DNA of 6,849 bases from Neisseriaceae bacterium. Its GTDB lineage: Bacteria > Pseudomonadota > Gammaproteobacteria > Burkholderiales > UBA11063. The stretch spans positions 1 through 6,849 of the forward strand of contig CANMQR010000031.1 in assembly GCA_947499925.1 (NCBI GenBank). Reading direction: 5' to 3'. Under the pieces are notes generated by a model. That model saw only the letters and a program-made list of their open reading frames with translations, ran no database searches and was not told the origin of the DNA. Made by a program: the position numbers and the translations under genes. Below, piece by piece: positions 6,276-6,849 of this stretch. Position 1 is the stretch's first letter, and every line of letters begins with the position of its first letter.

Positions 6276-6849
6276 TTAAGGCTCCTGGTTTTAATCTATC
6301 GCGCGCAAGTGCCAGTGCCAAATTAATTCGGTTAAGCATAAGCTCGCATGAAGATAAATATTGCTCAGACTTCTGACGTAAGAAATAGAGAAGTGACATA
6401 CTAATCAAAGCTAAAATTATGCCAAATGCAGTTGCATACATTGCTTCAGAAAGATAAGTCATCATTTTATCCATACCATCAGTGCCCAAAGATTTACTTA
6501 TCATTCCAAATGAATGACTCATACTCCATATAGTTCCCAAAAGACCAAGCATTGGTGAAGTAATTGCAAACAAATTTAACCAATCAAGTGTTCTTTGTAG
6601 TGCAATTCTTTTATGCAAAATTATTAGACCTAATTCGTCTTCTGCAATTTTGGGTGGATATTCTAAAAGTATATTTATCCATTCTTGGAAAATTTTTGGC
6701 ATCTTTGCTATATCAACAAGAGCAACTTTTAAATTACCCTCACCAATTAATTTAGTTAAAGTTTTTAATTGCCAAAGCGGTACCTTAGGTAAAGTATATA
6801 GGGTAATTAAGCGCTCCAAACTTAAGGCAATTATTACTATGCTTGATAA
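6268..6849 (-). CDS. exbB: ExbB/TolQ/MotA family proton channel protein (5' truncated by the window edge)
   Basis: ExbB forms the inner-membrane scaffold of the TonB motor around ExbD. The frame is open to the right edge, so 193 residues are visible and the true start lies outside. The first visible residues, LSSIVIIALSLERLITLY, are the end of transmembrane helix 1 and its usual ER(L) turn, so the TTG at 6819 is not the start. A cytoplasmic loop follows, then helix 2 with FAITSPMLGLLGTIWSM (visible residues 94-110; Thr106 matches Thr148 of E. coli ExbB), and helix 3 with LSEAMYATAFGIILAL (133-148), where Glu135 and Thr140 match Glu176 and Thr181. The C terminus is short and basic (ARDRLKPGALND). 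Perhaps 10-30 N-terminal residues are missing. TolQ is the main alternative but is made unlikely by the receptor and tonB in the same operon. It is the first gene seen in the - strand operon, whose promoter is beyond the edge. Confidence 0.9.
   Translation of the reverse strand, partial: LSSIVIIALSLERLITLYTLPKVPLWQLKTLTKLIGEGNLKVALVDIAKMPKIFQEWINILLEYPPKIAEDELGLIILHKRIALQRTLDWLNLFAITSPMLGLLGTIWSMSHSFGMISKSLGTDGMDKMMTYLSEAMYATAFGIILALISMSLLYFLRQKSEQYLSSCELMLNRINLALALARDRLKPGALND
6282..6286 (-). promoter_or_regulatory. Ribosome binding site of exbD
   Basis: AGGAG on the - strand lies 6 bases before the exbD ATG at 6275, inside the last codons of exbB. It confirms the exbD start and the 8-base overlap between the two genes. 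Confidence 0.75.

Overview
The window is AT-rich (roughly one third G+C by eye) bacterial DNA with dense, tightly packed genes. A TonB-dependent outer-membrane receptor and an ExbB/ExbD/TonB system show a Gram-negative host. The base composition and gene set would suit an AT-rich proteobacterium (for example a relative of Francisella or Legionella, or an AT-rich betaproteobacterium), but nothing here fixes the genus. I see no tRNA, rRNA, insertion sequence, CRISPR array or phage gene.

Left half, + strand (1-3050): the last 46 codons of a membrane protein, probably an MFS-type exporter, are followed after 40 bases by a class III diaminobutyrate aminotransferase (182-1537, Dat/RhbA type). This overlaps a group II PLP-dependent decarboxylase by 8 bases (1530-3050, Ddc/RhbB type). 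Together the two enzymes would convert aspartate semialdehyde to L-2,4-diaminobutyrate and then to 1,3-diaminopropane. That diamine is the backbone of citrate-based siderophores such as schizokinen and rhizobactin 1021, and can also be used as a polyamine.

Right half, - strand, read from the right edge leftward: exbB (5'-truncated by the window end), exbD, a 689-residue TonB-dependent receptor and a 215-residue TonB. The genes overlap by 8 and 14 bases and are then separated by 10, so they look like one operon. Its promoter lies beyond the right edge. It encodes an inner-membrane proton-driven motor, its periplasmic energy-transducing arm and the outer-membrane channel served by that arm.

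The two operons converge on a 97-base gap (3051-3147). The simplest reading is one iron-acquisition locus, with siderophore precursor synthesis and export on one strand and re-uptake through a dedicated TonB system on the other. The siderophore synthetase is not in the window, so the product is inferred. The main oddities are a receptor with FRAP/NPNL-like boxes typical of heme receptors but no histidine between them, and a TonB with Asn where the essential transmembrane His of E. coli TonB normally sits and with a proline-poor periplasmic spacer. Several naive start codons (TTG or early ATG) should also be moved.
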